Origin: Chitinophagaceae bacterium
Lineage (GTDB): Bacteria; Bacteroidota; Bacteroidia; Chitinophagales; Chitinophagaceae
Length of the DNA stretch: 64,000 nucleotides
Direction of reading: 5' to 3'
Assembly: GCA_016786885.1 (NCBI GenBank)
Contig: JAEUVO010000039.1
Span: 62,001 to 126,000 of the forward strand
The position numbers were made by a program, and so were the translations under genes. Positions within the stretch are counted from its first letter, which is position 1. Every line of letters starts with the position of its first letter. Positions 41,575 to 50,539 of the stretch are shown one piece after another. The notes beneath the pieces were generated by a model. That model did no database searches. It worked only from the letters and a program-made list of their open reading frames with translations, and had not been told where the DNA came from.

Positions 41575-42792
41575 TTAATGATGCGCCCATTCAATAGTGT
41601 TCAGATCAATGCCTTCCTTGTACATTTCCCAAAGCGGACTCATCTCTCTTAACTTATTAACGGTGTTGGTTACTTGTTCAATTGTATAATCAATTTGCTC
41701 CTCCGTTGTAAATCTGCCCAGGCCAAAGCGAAGGGAGCTATGTGCCAGGTCATCGCCCAGGCCCAATGCTTTTAATACATAGGATGGCTCTAAAGAAGCA
41801 GAAGTACAGGCAGAACCTGACGAAACTGCAATATTCTTATTAAAGCCCATCATCAGCCCTTCTCCTTCCACATACTTGAATGAAATATTAGTTACATGTG
41901 GAAGTCGGTATTCTTTATCGCCATTCAGATATGACTCCTCTATCTGCAGTAATGCTTTCTCCAATTTATCTCTTAGCTTAACCACTCTCTTTGTTTCTTC
42001 TTCCATTTCATTTCTGCAAATCTCGCAGGCCTTACCAAAACCAACGATACCCGGAACGTTCAATGTACCGCTTCTCATACCTCTTTCATGACCGCCACCA
42101 TCTATCTGTGCTGTCACTTTCACTCTTGGATTTTTACGGCGCACATATAAGGCTCCTACTCCTTTCGGACCATACATTTTATGTGCTGTGAAGGCCATCA
42201 GATCTATACCGTCTTTATTTACATCAACAGGTATTTTCCCTACAGCCTGTGTGGCATCACTGAACACAAGGACTCCATGCTTTTTTGCAATTGCACTGAT
42301 CTCTTTCATCGGCATCACTGTACCAATTTCATTATTGGCATACATGAGTGCAATTAAAATCGTATTAGGCTTTATCGCTGCTTCCAGTTCTGCCAGATCA
42401 ATTAATCCATTAGGCTTCACTTTCAGGTAAGTTACCTCTCCGCCTTCTTTTTCGATATGCTTGCAGGTATCTAATACTGCTTTATGTTCGATGTTACAGC
42501 TAATAATATGATTGCCTTTGCTGGCATACATTTCAAATACACCTTTTATAGCCAGATTATCTCCTTCAGTTGCCCCGGAAGTAAAGATTATTTCTTTTGG
42601 GTCTGCACCGATCAGTTTGGCTACCTGCTCCCGGGCATAGTCTACTGCTTCCTCCGCCTGCCATCCAAAAGGATGGTTACGGCTTGCCGCATTGCCGAAA
42701 TTGCTGGTAAAATAAGGAATCATTGCCTCCACTACCCTTGGATCACATGGAGTGGTCGCATTATGGTCTAAATAAATGGGAAATTGTAACAT
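41575..42792 (-). CDS. iscS: Cysteine desulfurase IscS
   Basis: A 405-residue PLP enzyme that turns cysteine into alanine and an enzyme-bound persulfide for Fe-S assembly and tRNA thiolation. It shows [26 protein letters not shown], the PLP lysine K205 in [11 protein letters not shown], and the mobile catalytic cysteine C329 in [17 protein letters not shown], as in E. coli IscS. First gene of the isc operon. An exact TAnnTTTG box lies upstream at 42828-42835. No IscR-type regulator gene is adjacent. Confidence 0.96.
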   Translation of the reverse strand: MLQFPIYLDHNATTPCDPRVVEAMIPYFTSNFGNAASRNHPFGWQAEEAVDYAREQVAKLIGADPKEIIFTSGATEGDNLAIKGVFEMYASKGNHIISCNIEHKAVLDTCKHIEKEGGEVTYLKVKPNGLIDLAELEAAIKPNTILIALMYANNEIGTVMPMKEISAIAKKHGVLVFSDATQAVGKIPVDVNKDGIDLMAFTAHKMYGPKGVGALYVRRKNPRVKVTAQIDGGGHERGMRSGTLNVPGIVGFGKACEICRNEMEEETKRVVKLRDKLEKALLQIEESYLNGDKEYRLPHVTNISFKYVEGEGLMMGFNKNIAVSSGSACTSASLEPSYVLKALGLGDDLAHSSLRFGLGRFTTEEQIDYTIEQVTNTVNKLREMSPLWEMYKEGIDLNTIEWAHH

Positions 42793-42827
42793 AAAATCAG
42801 TTAATCGTTGTTCGTTTCAATTAAACA

Positions 42828-42835
42828 CAAAATTA
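42828..42835 (-). promoter_or_regulatory. -7 box of the isc operon
   Basis: On the minus strand TAATTTTG matches TAnnTTTG exactly, 35 bases before the iscS ATG at 42792. Confidence 0.45.
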
Positions 42836-42930
42836 ACCCAAAAGGTTCTAAATGAGAGGAGTAATTTGGGGTAATTAGCCGATTTTACCGAATTCGAAAA
42901 GGCCTAATTTTACATTCATAAATCTTTAGT

Positions 42931-43332
42931 ATGCAAAAGATTGAACATATCGGAATCGCCGTAAAAAGTCTTGAGGTTTCTGTACCCCTTTTTGAAAAAC
43001 TGCTGAATACTCCTTGCTATAAAACAGAAATGGTAGAAAGTGAAAAAGTAAATACAGCATTTTTCAAAAACGGCCCAAACAAAATCGAACTACTGGAAAG
43101 CAGTAATTCTGAGGGGGTTATTGCCAAATACATTGAGAAAAAGGGGGAAGGTATGCATCATATTGCTTTTGCTGTAGATGATATCGAAGCCGAAATGAAG
43201 CGATTGCAGCAGGAAGGCTTTACTCTGCTGAATGAAAAGCCGAAACTGGGGGCTGATAACAAACTGGTCTGTTTTCTTCACCCCAAACATACAAACGGAG
43301 TGTTGATTGAGTTGTGCATGGAAATAAAATAA
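42931..43332 (+). CDS. mce: Methylmalonyl-CoA epimerase
   Basis: A 133-residue VOC-fold metalloenzyme that interconverts R- and S-methylmalonyl-CoA. The N-terminus KIEHIGIAVKSLE, KIELLESSNSEG, GEGMHHIAFAVDDIEAEM and GVLIELC supply the family metal ligands (His, Glu, His, Glu). It is divergent from iscS. The cobalamin-binding protein at 20.2 kb is probably part of the same propionate/methylmalonyl pathway. Confidence 0.92.
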   Translation: MQKIEHIGIAVKSLEVSVPLFEKLLNTPCYKTEMVESEKVNTAFFKNGPNKIELLESSNSEGVIAKYIEKKGEGMHHIAFAVDDIEAEMKRLQQEGFTLLNEKPKLGADNKLVCFLHPKHTNGVLIELCMEIK

Positions 43333-43360
43333 TAGTTCCCCTGTTCTAAATACTTTTATA

Positions 43361-43759
43361 TTGAAACAGCAAATTGTACAGATAGCATTGGTAGTAAATG
43401 ATTATGATGAGGCAATTGATTTTTACACCAAAAAGCTTCACTTTACATTGCTGGAAGATACCAGGCTGAGTGAAAATAAACGTTGGGTTACGATTGCTCC
43501 AATGGGTGCTTACGGCTGCCGGATTCTACTGGCAAAGGCTGCCTCTGAGGAACAGAGAAGCCGGATTGGCAACCAAACAGGCGGACGGGTTTTCCTTTTT
43601 CTTCATACTGATGATTTTGAAAGAGATTATCAGAATTTAATAAACAACAATATCAAAATTGTGAGACAACCTTCTTCTGAAACTTATGGAACGGTTGCTG
43701 TATTTGAGGATTTATATGGAAATCTCTGGGATCTGATAGAGCCTATAATACCAAGTTAG
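43361..43759 (+). CDS. VOC-family protein (glyoxalase/bleomycin-resistance type)
   Basis: A 132-residue protein with two beta-alpha-beta-beta-beta units (QIVQIALVVNDYDEAIDFYTKK and GGRVFLFLHTDDFERDYQNL), ending YGNLWDLIEP. The start is a TTG at 43361, and no ATG is available near the N-terminus. The VOC superfamily includes glyoxalases, dioxygenases and drug-binding proteins. Catalytic ligands are not certain, so no substrate is assigned. It lies 28 bases after mce and is convergent with rnc. A weak dyad (TATCTC / GAGATA, around 43780-43800) may be a terminator. Confidence 0.82.
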   Translation: MKQQIVQIALVVNDYDEAIDFYTKKLHFTLLEDTRLSENKRWVTIAPMGAYGCRILLAKAASEEQRSRIGNQTGGRVFLFLHTDDFERDYQNLINNNIKIVRQPSSETYGTVAVFEDLYGNLWDLIEPIIPS

Positions 43760-43827
43760 TTTTTTGTTAGTTCTTTATGTATCTCACACTTTGGGAGATA
43801 AGGCGCCGTCATTATTAGTTGTAAATA

Positions 43828-44595
43828 TCAGGCCTGTGCTTTTTTCTCATCCTGTTCTTCCCCTATCGAATCGGCATTAATGATACCCAGTTTTTCCACA
43901 GCCACCTGGGCTGCTATCTGGGAAGCATCTTTTTTATTAAAGGCCTTGCCCTCCGCAATATTCTTTCCGTCCAGTACAGCAGCTACAGTAAAAAGGCGCC
44001 GGCCGTTTTCAAGTTTTTCATTCAATGTTTCAAACTCAAGCACTCTTCCGTTTTTATTCGCCCATCCATACAATTTGTTTTTATGGTTTATTTCCAGGTT
44101 TTCAAGGTCATCCATGAACATATGCGGAAGAATAATGTAATCCAGCACCCACCTGGCAGTTTTTTTATACCCAAGATCAAGGTATATAGCACCTACAAGA
44201 GCTTCCAGTGTATTTCCGAATATTTGGCTCACTTTTAAAGAGCCATCCATTTTGTTATACAGGGTAACTTTCTTTAATCCCATCCGGATCGCAATGTCAT
44301 TTAACTGCTGCCGGTTTACCATTTTACTTCTCATCTCTGTCAGGAAGCCCTCTTCTTTATACGGATAACGTTTGAAGAGATAATCAGCGATCAAAGCACT
44401 GAGGACAGCATCACCAAGATATTCAAGGCGTTCGTTATTTTCATCTGCGCCATCTCGGATAGATCGATGAGTAAGCGCCGTTTTATAAAGTGATATATTG
44501 CCGGGTTTATAACCCAGAATGTTCTTTAGTTCTTTCTTAAAAGTCGAACCTTCGTGTTTGGTAAAAAAATTCTTAAAGAAATCCACGGTAATCAA
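43828..44595 (-). CDS. rnc: Ribonuclease III
   Basis: A 255-residue double-strand-specific endoribonuclease that processes rRNA and structured RNAs. The RNase III signature NERLEYLGDAVLSALIADYL and the second acidic cluster (TLEALVGAIYLDLGY) are present, followed by a C-terminal dsRNA-binding domain (KNKLYGWANKNGRVLEFETL through KKDASQIAAQVAVEKLG). A hydrophilic tail of about 20 residues ends the protein. The start is a TTG (44595), 19 bases after the fabF stop, so it is probably translated from the acpP-fabF-rnc transcript. Confidence 0.95.
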   Translation of the reverse strand: MITVDFFKNFFTKHEGSTFKKELKNILGYKPGNISLYKTALTHRSIRDGADENNERLEYLGDAVLSALIADYLFKRYPYKEEGFLTEMRSKMVNRQQLNDIAIRMGLKKVTLYNKMDGSLKVSQIFGNTLEALVGAIYLDLGYKKTARWVLDYIILPHMFMDDLENLEINHKNKLYGWANKNGRVLEFETLNEKLENGRRLFTVAAVLDGKNIAEGKAFNKKDASQIAAQVAVEKLGIINADSIGEEQDEKKAQA

Positions 44596-44614
44596 GCTAC
44601 GAAAAAAATCCGAA

Positions 44615-45868
44615 TCAGGCTTTATACTTTTTCACAATCACACAGGCATTATGCCCTCCAAAACCAAATGTGTTACTCAGTGCAGCACGAACGGTTCTTT
44701 GCTGGGCCTTATTGAATGTGAAATTAAGTTTGGGATCTAATTCAGGGTCATCAGTAAAATGATTGATTGTAGGTGGTACTATATCGTTTATTACTGACTG
44801 AATACTTGCAATAGCCTCGATAACACCTGCAGCACCCAGGCAGTGGCCCGTCATGGATTTCGTAGCACTGATATTGAGTTTATAAGCATGGTCACCGAAA
44901 ACAGCCGTGATGGCTTTTACTTCCGCCCCATCACCTATTGGAGTAGAAGTGCCATGAGTATTGATATAATCAATTTCGTCCGCCTTCATGCCGGCATCAT
45001 CAAGTGCGGCCAGCATTACATTTCTTGCTCCCAATCCTTCCGGATGAGGTGCAGTTATATGGTGAGCATCAGCTGTGGCACCACAACCCGCCACTTCACA
45101 ATAAATTTTGGCTCCTCTTGCTCTAGCATGTTCCAACTCTTCCAGTACTAATATCCCGGAAGCTTCTCCCATTACAAAACCATCCCTGTCCTTATCATAA
45201 GGACGGCTGGCTGTTTTGGGGTCATCGTTTCTTTCACTCATTGCTTTCATCGCATTGAACCCACCTACACCAGCTTCACTGATAACGGCTTCACTACCGC
45301 CAGTTAAAATGATGTCTGATTTTCCAAGTCTGATAAGATTGAAAGCATCCATGATAGCATTGGTACTACTGGCACAGGCACTTACTACCGCAAAATTGGG
45401 GCCCCGCAGATTATGCCGCATGCTTATTTGCCCCGCAGCAATATCCAGGATCATTTTAGGAATAAAGAAAGGATTGAACCGGGGTGTTCCGTCTCCTCTT
45501 GCGAAATCAGTTACTTCATGCTGAAATGTAATCAACCCACCGATACCGCTGGCAAATACTACTCCTATTCTGTCAGGGTTGATATTGTCTTGATTTAAAC
45601 CAGCATCAGCCATCGCCTGGTCACTAACGACCAGTGCCAGTTGGGTGAAACGGTCAATCTTCCTTGCTTCTTTTTTATCCAGGAATTGAGTCGGTTCAAA
45701 GCCTTTGATCTCGCAGGCAAATTTGGTACGAAACTTTGAAGCATCAAAAAGAGTGATCATGTCGGCGCCGGATACCCCATTTATCAATCCATTCCAGTAA
45801 TCCTGTATAGTATTGCCCAAAGGGGTGATAGCACCCATACCTGTTACGACAACTCTTTTTAGTTCCAT
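44615..45868 (-). CDS. fabF: Beta-ketoacyl-ACP synthase II
   Basis: A 417-residue condensing enzyme that extends acyl-ACP with malonyl-ACP in fatty-acid synthesis. The Cys-His-His triad is present: Cys in VVSACASSTNAIMDAF, His in NTHGTSTPIGD and His in SMTGHCLGAAGVIEA. The ATG at 45868 (MELKRVVVTGMGAITPLGN) is the family start, and the open frame to 45922 only adds unrelated residues. It is located between acpP and rnc, the common bacterial order. Confidence 0.96.
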   Translation of the reverse strand: MELKRVVVTGMGAITPLGNTIQDYWNGLINGVSGADMITLFDASKFRTKFACEIKGFEPTQFLDKKEARKIDRFTQLALVVSDQAMADAGLNQDNINPDRIGVVFASGIGGLITFQHEVTDFARGDGTPRFNPFFIPKMILDIAAGQISMRHNLRGPNFAVVSACASSTNAIMDAFNLIRLGKSDIILTGGSEAVISEAGVGGFNAMKAMSERNDDPKTASRPYDKDRDGFVMGEASGILVLEELEHARARGAKIYCEVAGCGATADAHHITAPHPEGLGARNVMLAALDDAGMKADEIDYINTHGTSTPIGDGAEVKAITAVFGDHAYKLNISATKSMTGHCLGAAGVIEAIASIQSVINDIVPPTINHFTDDPELDPKLNFTFNKAQQRTVRAALSNTFGFGGHNACVIVKKYKA

Positions 45869-45896
45869 ATAGATAGTAAGATAAAGCAGTTTAATC

Positions 45897-45949
45897 AAAA
45901 ACAAAAACCAACCGCCTTCCATCCGGCTGATACCGGATTAAGAAGGCGG
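45897..45949 (-). terminator. Stem-loop between acpP and fabF
   Basis: CCGCCTTC (45912-45919) pairs with GAAGGCGG (45942-45949), and inner arms ATCCGG and CCGGAT (45921-45926, 45933-45938) extend it. On the minus strand it is followed by a T-rich stretch (45898-45910). It probably ends or attenuates transcription after acpP, giving more acpP than fabF mRNA. Confidence 0.7.
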
Positions 45950-46021
45950 GGTTTAATTTATTTCCTGCAACTGAAGCAGGCATTCATTCTTGTTATCTGC
46001 CAACGGCAGGCAACTTATACA

Positions 46022-46258
46022 TTACTTGGCATGCTCTTCCAGGTAAGTTACAGCCTGACCTACAGTAGTAATAGTTTCGGCTTGTTCATCAGGAATAGAA
46101 ATATTGAATTCCTTTTCAAATTCCATGATGAGTTCAACTGTGTCTAAAGAATCGGCACCCAGGTCATTGGTAAAAGAAGCTTCGTTTGTTACTTCTGCTT
46201 CGTCAACGCCCAGTTTGTCAACGATGATCTTTTTAACTCTTGATGCAATGTCTGACAT
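46022..46258 (-). CDS. acpP: Acyl carrier protein
   Basis: A 78-residue acidic carrier of growing acyl chains. The phosphopantetheine attachment serine is S37 in [23 protein letters not shown] 46258 gives [18 protein letters not shown], the family start, while the frame to 46465 is only an upstream open extension. First gene of the acpP-fabF-rnc cluster. Confidence 0.97.
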   Translation of the reverse strand: MSDIASRVKKIIVDKLGVDEAEVTNEASFTNDLGADSLDTVELIMEFEKEFNISIPDEQAETITTVGQAVTYLEEHAK

Positions 46259-46471
46259 GTTCTTAAAGTTTTGTTTATTGGGTGCAAAAATATACTTTTT
46301 GAATAAATAAGCATCGGAAAGACTTATTTTTCCCATTTTGGGCCAAATATCTGAAAACGAAGATATAGTAACTCCAAAATAACTCCTGAACCAGTTATTT
46401 AATACCAATAAACGGTTGGTAGTGTTGCAGGATATTTGTATTTTGAAGTTCTCTCCCTTAATCACTTAGTT

Positions 46472-46900
46472 ATGGCCCTGAAGATTATTGATCATGGTAC
46501 GCCGGAATATCAGAAGATGATAAAGCTTCGGGATGATATTTTGCGAAAGCCCCTTGGCCTCGGTTTTACTTCTCAGGAACTGGATGAAGAAAAAGATAAT
46601 ATGCTGATTGGCGCCTTTGAAGATGACACCATTCTCGGGTGCTGTATGCTGGTAGAAGAAAATCCACAGATAGTGCGTCTGCGACAAATGGCCGTGTTAA
46701 ACGACCTGCAGGGAAAAGGTATTGGAAGGGCCCTGATGAACTTTGCTGAAAACATTGCCAGAGACAGGGGATACAAAATACTATCCATGCATGCCCGCAA
46801 AAATGCAATCGGCTTTTATGAAAAAATGGGCTACAAAGTGGCAGGCGATGAATTTACTGAAGTAACGATTCCACATTATGTGATGGAGAAAAAACTATAA
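46472..46900 (+). CDS. GNAT-family N-acetyltransferase
   Basis: A 142-residue acetyltransferase. Its acetyl-CoA loop is seen in LRQMAVLNDLQGKGIGRALMNF (Q-x-x-G-x-G) and the C-terminal motif in HARKNAIGFYEKMGYKV. The ATG at 46472 (MALKIIDHGTPEYQKMIKLRDD) fits the family, and the upstream TTG-initiated frame at 46436 is less likely. The substrate is unknown. It is divergent from acpP and convergent with the YcxB-like gene. Confidence 0.87.
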   Translation: MALKIIDHGTPEYQKMIKLRDDILRKPLGLGFTSQELDEEKDNMLIGAFEDDTILGCCMLVEENPQIVRLRQMAVLNDLQGKGIGRALMNFAENIARDRGYKILSMHARKNAIGFYEKMGYKVAGDEFTEVTIPHYVMEKKL

Positions 46901-46931
46901 TCATCCCGCCAAAAAGATGTCTTATACAACT

Positions 46932-47411
46932 TTATCCTTTCTTTACTTTCCCTTTTATCAAGTTTCTTAATTCATGTATTTCATCACTGTCTTTACATCC
47001 ACTTTTCGGAACAAGTAAAAAAGAACGGCTGTCAAAATACAAATGGAAAAAATGGGGGCTTTCTACAAAATTCTTCAGCGAGGACCATGGCCAGGATTTG
47101 GAGCCTCGCTCATGTGCCAGCGTAAACCCATCCTCCTGAAAATCCATACTAAATTCATGCTTGAAGGTAACGGCTCTCCGATAGACCATGAATGGCAGGA
47201 TAAACCAAAAACTAATCATTAACACTAGCCATAGAAATGAACCTACAAAGAAGGCCATTGGTGTTATTTTTCCAAGAGCATATAAGGTAATTGAGGCCAA
47301 TGCAAATACATTAACCAATATCAGCATGATACGTATCTCCGGCCGGCTTATAAAATGGTAACGAAGAGCCTGGATCACCTGGTTTTTTTCGTATCCGAAA
47401 TAAATGATCAT
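46932..47411 (-). CDS. YcxB-like membrane protein
   Basis: A 159-residue protein with two adjacent transmembrane helices (IRIMLILVNVFALASITLYALG and FFVGSFLWLVLMISFWFILPFMVY) and a C-terminal soluble domain with the YcxB-type features FQEDGFTLAHERGSKSWPWSSL and SRSFLLVPKSG. The family has no known function. It lies 12 bases after the PhoD-like gene and is likely co-transcribed with it. Confidence 0.72.
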   Translation of the reverse strand: MIIYFGYEKNQVIQALRYHFISRPEIRIMLILVNVFALASITLYALGKITPMAFFVGSFLWLVLMISFWFILPFMVYRRAVTFKHEFSMDFQEDGFTLAHERGSKSWPWSSLKNFVESPHFFHLYFDSRSFLLVPKSGCKDSDEIHELRNLIKGKVKKG

Positions 47412-47423
47412 GCGACAAATGTA

Positions 47424-48764
47424 TTATGGAGTTTTCAATTCCTTTTCAGAAATACTCCATTCCCCTAATTTTTCTCCTCTCACACCTATAAACTCTACAG
47501 TCAGCTTCCTGTTTCCTCTGGTTCCGTTGAAAGAAAACTTACCATAGTTCTGTTCTTCATCTAATCCAAAGACCCGGTAGGGGTTATTCTTCTCGGCTGT
47601 TCCAAATGTGTGAGTGCCTGAGGTAAGCGGAGACACCGTAACATCATACAGTGGATAAGTACCGGGCCTTTCTACTTTTATTATCTCACTATGATGCCTG
47701 TCACCAGTAAGAAACAACACCCCATTTATCTTATATTCTTTTAAAAAATCCATCAATTCCTGGTACTCAACCGGAAAATCTTTCCATTTATCAAAAGGGG
47801 AAACAGGGTTCAATACCTGGCTGCCCACTGTTACTATCTTAAAAGTAGCATTGCTGTAAAGCAATGAATTTTTTAGCCATTCCATTTGCTGTTTGCCCAG
47901 CATTCTTTTCTCCGGGTTAGGTTTTCCATCAATGCTATCTTTCATCCTGTCAGCACTTCTCCACCAGCGGTCATCTGTCAGAAATATATCTGCATCACCC
48001 CATGAAGTCATAGTATATATACCTTCCCCATTTTCCCCGGAAGAGGGATTGCAGAAATAACTATTGAATATTTTCCGGCTGGTTTCTTTAAGTATGTAGT
48101 TCTTACCAATATCATTGGGGCCATAATCATGATCATCCCAGGTTGCCAGTTGTGGCATTGATTTTAGAAAGTTTTGCAATATTGGTGTAGCTCTGTCCTT
48201 GCTGGCCCGGCACCATAATCCCCATTCGCTGTAATAGTCAACTTCCCTTGTATACCATGCATCACCAAGCCATAACATAAAAGCAGATCTTTCTTTAGCC
48301 ATAGTTTCAAAAATGGATGAATCCTTACCATATGGAGTACCCGGTCTGTCGTATACCGGTTCATTAAAATATGAACATGATCCTGTAAGGAAACTGAAAT
48401 CAGGGACAGGTTTGCGCCATTGCCAGAGATCTTTTGTGGTGAATTCACCGCCGGCAGCTGTAGCTTTTCCGTTCAGCCATATTTTGTATTGGTAAGTTGT
48501 ATTAAAATCTAATCCGCCAATTGTAAATTGAATGGGGTTAAACTCCTTTCCCAGTTCTCCTTTATAAACAATAATTCTACTTTTTGCATCTCCCTTTTTA
48601 TTGTATTGCAATGAAACAGTTCTTACTTCGGGAGAAACCTCTACCCACACTTTTGCATCTCTTAATTCCACAGGGCCAAGCATTGGTCCGGAGACAATGC
48701 GGGACTGGGCCTGAATAGTAATAGCAAATAATACTGCTAACAAGAAAGATAAAAAGCTTTTCAT
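47424..48764 (-). CDS. PhoD-like secreted metallophosphatase
   Basis: A 446-residue exported protein (signal MKSFLSFLLAVLFAITIQAQ) with an N-terminal fibronectin-like PhoD domain (about 20-110) and a metallophosphatase core. Metal and catalytic segments are FLTGSCSYFN, AFMLWLGDAWYTREVDYYSEW, LATWDDHDYGPNDIG and LFLTGDRHHSEI. It is expected to cleave phosphomonoesters or diesters outside the cytoplasm, using calcium and iron in characterised PhoD enzymes. First gene of a two-gene unit with the YcxB-like gene. Confidence 0.9.
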   Translation of the reverse strand: MKSFLSFLLAVLFAITIQAQSRIVSGPMLGPVELRDAKVWVEVSPEVRTVSLQYNKKGDAKSRIIVYKGELGKEFNPIQFTIGGLDFNTTYQYKIWLNGKATAAGGEFTTKDLWQWRKPVPDFSFLTGSCSYFNEPVYDRPGTPYGKDSSIFETMAKERSAFMLWLGDAWYTREVDYYSEWGLWCRASKDRATPILQNFLKSMPQLATWDDHDYGPNDIGKNYILKETSRKIFNSYFCNPSSGENGEGIYTMTSWGDADIFLTDDRWWRSADRMKDSIDGKPNPEKRMLGKQQMEWLKNSLLYSNATFKIVTVGSQVLNPVSPFDKWKDFPVEYQELMDFLKEYKINGVLFLTGDRHHSEIIKVERPGTYPLYDVTVSPLTSGTHTFGTAEKNNPYRVFGLDEEQNYGKFSFNGTRGNRKLTVEFIGVRGEKLGEWSISEKELKTP

Positions 48765-48802
48765 TGCAATGATTTTGGCTCAGCAATTTACTGTAAAAGA
48801 AA

Positions 48803-48832
48803 AGCCGGTGTTTGCAGAAACAAACACCGGCT
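48803..48832 (-). terminator. Terminator of the collagen-like gene
   Basis: AGCCGGTGTTTG (48803-48814) and CAAACACCGGCT (48821-48832) form a perfect 12-bp stem with a 6-nt loop. The following minus-strand sequence is only moderately T-rich. Confidence 0.8.
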
Positions 48833-48855
48833 CATATTATTTTTTGAATTATGTC

Positions 48856-49548
48856 TTATTTCCAGCCTTGTCCGTCGGCAGGCAGGTTGAATACCTGGCA
48901 AATCTGTTCATAGGACATATTCCTAAAGTCACTGGCTGTATAATTTGTACCACCTATACCGGCAGAACGACCACCAGCCACGCCGCCAGGAATAATTACA
49001 TATCTGAAATCACCACCCCAGAATGTATTCGGAGCAACACCAGTGGATAAATTACTTATATAAAATATAATTCTTCCGAGTGCAGGTAAATGTCCTACCT
49101 GCAGGGTAGAAGGAGTAAAGAAGAAACTAAACGGAAGAGGAACAGGTGCATTGTTAGCGCCTATAGCAGTACCTCTTGCATAAGCCAAAACAACACCCTG
49201 GTCAAGGATAGCCTGTGTAATACCGGGTGCGGTCACATTACGTCTGCGAACAGTTGTACCAAACAAAGTCATAGATGTGTCTGCCCAGTTTGCTGCAACA
49301 GCATCAGATATCCATGCAGAGTATATAACATTGGCTGTGCCGGCAGGGCCTTGCGGACCAACAGGGCCAGTGGGGCCTTGGGGACCAGTAGGGCCAGTAG
49401 GACCAGTAGCACCTGTCCCTCCAGTAGAGCCAGTTGGACCCTGAGGGCCAGTAGCACCGGCAGGACCTTCAGGACCTTCTTTTGTACAACTAACGGCTAT
49501 GAATGTAACGGCTAAAAATAATAGCGAGAGGAGTCTGAACTTTCTCAT
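48856..49548 (-). CDS. Collagen-like lipoprotein
   Basis: A 230-residue lipoprotein ([21 protein letters not shown]). After the lipid-anchored Cys at residue 21 comes a collagen-like Gly-X-Y run of about 45 residues, mostly GPxGPTG and GATGPTG triplets (codons around 49340-49470). A C-terminal domain of about 155 residues of unknown type follows ([20 protein letters not shown] onward). The triple-helical stalk should hold trimeric heads away from the outer membrane. Repetitive DNA here is prone to slippage. Such stalked lipoproteins recur in Bacteroidota, and no ligand is known. Confidence 0.85.
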   Translation of the reverse strand: MRKFRLLSLLFLAVTFIAVSCTKEGPEGPAGATGPQGPTGSTGGTGATGPTGPTGPQGPTGPVGPQGPAGTANVIYSAWISDAVAANWADTSMTLFGTTVRRRNVTAPGITQAILDQGVVLAYARGTAIGANNAPVPLPFSFFFTPSTLQVGHLPALGRIIFYISNLSTGVAPNTFWGGDFRYVIIPGGVAGGRSAGIGGTNYTASDFRNMSYEQICQVFNLPADGQGWK

Positions 49549-49693
49549 AAAGTTTGATTTGGCTGTTATTAGTTTTGGTTTTAAAAGTAAAAGGAATTTT
49601 CCTCTTTACCAAGACATTTTAAAGGTAAAGGAAAAAAATCCAAAACAGCTCTGGTTTTACAAAAAATTCGAGGCACCGGTTTACCCGAACACC

Positions 49694-49701
49694 TATATTT
49701 G
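49694..49701 (+). promoter_or_regulatory. -7 box of the outer-membrane barrel gene
   Basis: TATATTTG matches TAnnTTTG exactly, 21 bases before the ATG at 49723. It favours that start over the upstream frame at 49699. Confidence 0.5.
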
Positions 49702-49722
49702 TTGCCTAACCAATACTTTACT

Positions 49723-50469
49723 ATGCAACGCAGGATACTTTTTTTAGCGACCCTTTTTTTATCGGTTACCCATGTTCATGGTCAATTTAAACAAGGTGAC
49801 AGAATGATCGGCGCATCTGTTGGTACTGTTTTTTTTAACTCAGGAAATTCAGATATAACTGTTGCGAATATTGGCACCAATACTTCAAAAATCACCAGCT
49901 ATGGAGTAACTATTAACCCCTCGTATGGCTGGTTTGTTTCTGATAATACCGTCATCGGTGCAACACTGAATATTAATCCAAATGGTCAGAAAACCACTTA
50001 CGAACAAAACGGAAGCACTTACCAGAGTGATAAATCCAATGGTTTCAATATTGGTGCCGGTGGTTTTGTAAGAAATTACTTCCCCGGCAGTGGTTCATTA
50101 CTGCCTTTTGCGCAAGCCAGTATAAACGGAGGGCTAAGCAATCTTAAAACAGAAGGTTTTTTTTATTATGCTGCCGGTTCTCCATTATATAAGTATACTT
50201 ACTCAGGAAGTTCGTCGGGCGGGGTATTTGTTAATACAGCATTGACCGGCGGATTAACCAAAATGGTTGGCCAAAATGCAGGTCTAGATTTTTATATCGG
50301 ATATAATTTCTCTTATAATAAAAACACTTTCAACAGAACTACCAGGTATTATCTCAGCAGTAACGATAATAACCCTTCCACTGGTGAAAATGAAACAACT
50401 ACTAAATTCACCAACCATGGATTTACCATTGGCGTTGGCTTCCAGGTATTTTTGAGAGGAAAAAAATAA
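49723..50469 (+). CDS. Outer-membrane beta-barrel protein
   Basis: A 248-residue secreted protein (signal MQRRILFLATLFLSVTHVHGQ). Alternating beta-strand patterns with glycine and aromatic ends run throughout (KQGDRMIGASVGTVFF, INPSYGWFVSDNTVIGATLN, AGLDFYIGYNFSYNK), and a terminal strand (HGFTIGVGFQVFLRG) points to a small outer-membrane barrel of the OmpA/OmpX-like type. Function is unknown. It has its own promoter, and a bidirectional terminator follows. Confidence 0.78.
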   Translation: MQRRILFLATLFLSVTHVHGQFKQGDRMIGASVGTVFFNSGNSDITVANIGTNTSKITSYGVTINPSYGWFVSDNTVIGATLNINPNGQKTTYEQNGSTYQSDKSNGFNIGAGGFVRNYFPGSGSLLPFAQASINGGLSNLKTEGFFYYAAGSPLYKYTYSGSSSGGVFVNTALTGGLTKMVGQNAGLDFYIGYNFSYNKNTFNRTTRYYLSSNDNNPSTGENETTTKFTNHGFTIGVGFQVFLRGKK

Positions 50470-50491
50470 GTGTTCTTGTATACTGAAATAA

Positions 50492-50517
50492 AAAGACCCC
50501 GGCAAGCCGGGGTCTTT
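50492..50517. terminator. Bidirectional terminator
   Basis: AAAGACCCCGGC (50492-50503) and GCCGGGGTCTTT (50506-50517) form a 12-bp G/C-rich stem with a 2-nt loop, flanked by A and T. It serves the barrel gene and the convergent dksA-like gene. Confidence 0.9.
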
Positions 50518-50539
50518 GCTTATCGTTAGTTTTTGAAAT

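Noticed and set aside
46259..46465. Extended N-terminus for acyl carrier protein
   Set aside because: The family length (78 residues) and start [10 protein letters not shown] are reached from 46258, and the extension is non-coding leader.
49280..49480. Short repeats that might be a CRISPR or tandem array
   Set aside because: They are collagen Gly-X-Y codons of a lipoprotein gene, irregular in spacing and without distinct spacers.
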